From NCBI GenBank assembly GCA_018000995.1, contig JAGNIU010000018.1:1-64000 (forward strand): a stretch of DNA of 64,000 nt, given 5' to 3'. Positions 62,988-64,000 of the stretch are shown in pieces. The translations under genes and the position numbers were made by a program. The stretch comes from Bacteroidia bacterium. GTDB lineage: Bacteria; Bacteroidota; Bacteroidia; B-17B0; Aurantibacillaceae. How positions within the stretch are numbered: the stretch's first letter is position 1; the number at the start of each line of letters is the position of its first letter. The notes beneath the pieces were generated by a model. That model saw nothing but the letters and a program-made list of their open reading frames with translations. It searched no databases and was not told where the DNA came from.

Positions 62988-63761
62988 TTAGATACCTTTC
63001 ACAATCCCGTCTTTACTATCTCTGATAAAACCCAGGATTTCTTTTTTGATAGCACTATCCGGAATTTCAGCTTCAACAATGTCTAATGCTTTTGAAATGG
63101 CATGTCCTCTTACAAAAATGATACGGTAAATATCTTCGATCTCTGTAATGGTTTCTTTACTAAATCCTCTTCTGGTTAAACCAATTGTATTTACACCAAT
63201 ATATTGTAGCGGTTCACGTGCAACACGCATGTAAGGTGGAATGTTTTTCCGAACCAAACTACTTCCTGCAACAAATGAATGTTTTCCAATTCTAACAAAC
63301 TGCTGAGCCGCTACAATTCCTTCGCAGATAACAAAATCTTCAATAGTGATATGTCCTGCTAATTGAACATTATTAGCTAAAATAACATTGTTGCCAATTA
63401 AACAATCATGACCTAAATGCGCATAGCACATAATTAAACAATTGTCGCCAACTTTTGTAGTGTTGCGATCAGTTGTTCCTTTATGAATAGTAGCAAATTC
63501 GCGGATGGTGGTGTTTTTACCAATAACAGTAGTAGTTGGCTCACCTTTGTATTTCATATCTTGATTTACCGCACCAACAGAAGCACCATTAAAAATTTTA
63601 CAACCTTCACCAATAAAAGTATCGGAATAAATAGTAGCATTTGGACCAATCCAACAATTGTCGCCAATTTCAACATTCCCGTAAATAACAGCAAAGGGCT
63701 CAACAGTTACATTGTTTCCTAATTTAGCTTTCGGATGTATGTATGCAAGATTTGAAATCAT
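62988..63761 (-). CDS. lpxA: Acyl-ACP--UDP-N-acetylglucosamine O-acyltransferase
   Basis: 257 residues. First enzyme of lipid A synthesis. Left-handed beta-helix hexapeptide repeats (for example AVIYGNVEIGDNCWIGPNAT) and the catalytic-region LIMCYAHLGHDCLIGNNVIL (active-site His). The C-terminal helical domain carries GFSKETITEIEDIYRIIF. It follows the FabZ-type gene by 10 bases, the usual order of the lpxC-fabZ fusion and lpxA in Bacteroidota. Confidence 0.97.
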   Translation of the reverse strand: MISNLAYIHPKAKLGNNVTVEPFAVIYGNVEIGDNCWIGPNATIYSDTFIGEGCKIFNGASVGAVNQDMKYKGEPTTTVIGKNTTIREFATIHKGTTDRNTTKVGDNCLIMCYAHLGHDCLIGNNVILANNVQLAGHITIEDFVICEGIVAAQQFVRIGKHSFVAGSSLVRKNIPPYMRVAREPLQYIGVNTIGLTRRGFSKETITEIEDIYRIIFVRGHAISKALDIVEAEIPDSAIKKEILGFIRDSKDGIVKGI

Positions 63762-63771
63762 ACGCTATAAA

Positions 63772-64000
63772 CTACGCTTCAGTTGGAACCTTTTTTTCTA
63801 AACCTCTTACTTTCACAATTTGCGCAGTCATATCTGCTTCACAAACTAATTTATTGCCAACAAAGGCAAGTCCTTTCATGTGACACATTCCTCTGCGAAT
63901 TGGTTCTACCAAATCCATTCTTAAAATCAGCGAATCGCCTGGAACAACTTTTTGTTTGAATTTAGCGTTTTCTATCTTCACAAAATACGTCTGATAATTC
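63772..64000 (-). CDS. FabZ-type 3-hydroxyacyl-ACP dehydratase end (probably LpxC-FabZ fusion), partial
   Basis: The frame is open to the right edge, so the N-terminus is missing. QTYFVKIENAKFKQKVVPGD and DMTAQIVKVRGLEKK match the C-terminal half of FabZ. The GTG at 63981 lies in the middle of the hotdog strand, so it is not a start. In Bacteroidota FabZ is usually fused to LpxC as a bifunctional protein and followed by lpxA, as here, but the LpxC part lies outside the window. This entry covers only the last about 76 residues. Confidence 0.85.
   Translation of the reverse strand, partial: NYQTYFVKIENAKFKQKVVPGDSLILRMDLVEPIRRGMCHMKGLAFVGNKLVCEADMTAQIVKVRGLEKKVPTEA

Noticed and set aside
62832-63086. 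Plus-strand ORF of 84 codons across the ABC ATPase and lpxA junction
   Set aside because: Antisense shadow of two good genes and the repeat.
63772-63981. Complete small gene starting at GTG 63981
   Set aside because: The upstream frame stays open and matches FabZ, so this is an internal codon of a larger protein.

Overview
The window comes from an AT-rich member of the phylum Bacteroidota. The evidence is: many cargo proteins with the type IX secretion system (T9SS) sorting domain; PorP/SprF, PorV/PorU-like and PorE-like proteins; start regions preceded by the Bacteroidota TAnnTTTG -7 promoter motif instead of strong Shine-Dalgarno sites; the ComEC variant without a metallo-beta-lactamase domain; the DUF2027-Smr protein; and bacillithiol genes. 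I see no tRNA, rRNA, CRISPR array, insertion sequence or prophage. It reads as ordinary chromosome with an unusually dense set of surface and secretion genes. Genus cannot be fixed from the sequence.

Layout. 1-6.4 kb: a large exported protein running off the left edge, a small secreted protein with a good terminator, comEC and a Smr-domain gene. 6.4-6.8 kb: RNase P RNA. 6.8-13.2 kb: a T9SS trio of giant PKD-repeat adhesin, PorE-like protein and PorP/SprF. 13.2-18.4 kb: an N-acetylmuramoyl amidase, ArfB, and a GT-C-like / MBOAT / SGNH group likely to modify surface glycans. 18.4-25.8 kb: PorV2, the gingipain-like sortase PorU2 and an OmpA-family protein. 26.1-38.6 kb: a long co-directional cluster of arylsulfotransferase, carbohydrate-binding-like protein, three tandem CotH-kinase/lamin-tail proteins, a lipoprotein, a repeat protein, a VTC-type polyphosphate polymerase, DUF4956 and DUF2490. 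38.6-47.7 kb: a di-haem peroxidase, a CPBP protease, an M61 peptidase, a full PorE-like protein and a large propeller-PP2C sensor. 48-51.1 kb: a carotenoid/retinol-type oxidoreductase and an MFS transporter. 51.2-55.8 kb: the biotin genes bioB, bioF, bioD and bioA with a WG-repeat gene inserted. 55.8-64 kb: thioesterase, glutathione peroxidase, BshB1, response regulator, DHFR, peptide transporter, TatA, an ABC ATPase, LpxA and the end of FabZ (probably an LpxC-FabZ fusion).

How they fit together. At least five proteins carry a T9SS sorting domain, and three loci encode T9SS machinery or its accessory outer membrane proteins, so the left two thirds is largely a surface-display region. The most interesting unit is 26.1-38.6 kb. 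It combines three secreted paralogues of a protein-kinase fold, a candidate sulfotransferase, a polyphosphate polymerase domain and its usual DUF4956 membrane partner, tightly spaced on one strand. CotH, VTC and DUF4956 are known neighbours in other bacteria, but a version exported by T9SS with three CotH copies looks undescribed. Several dispersed short repeats (CHVERSRDV-type, a double hairpin, and 7-, 8- and 9-nt tandem repeats) sit just after stop codons and distort naive start calls.
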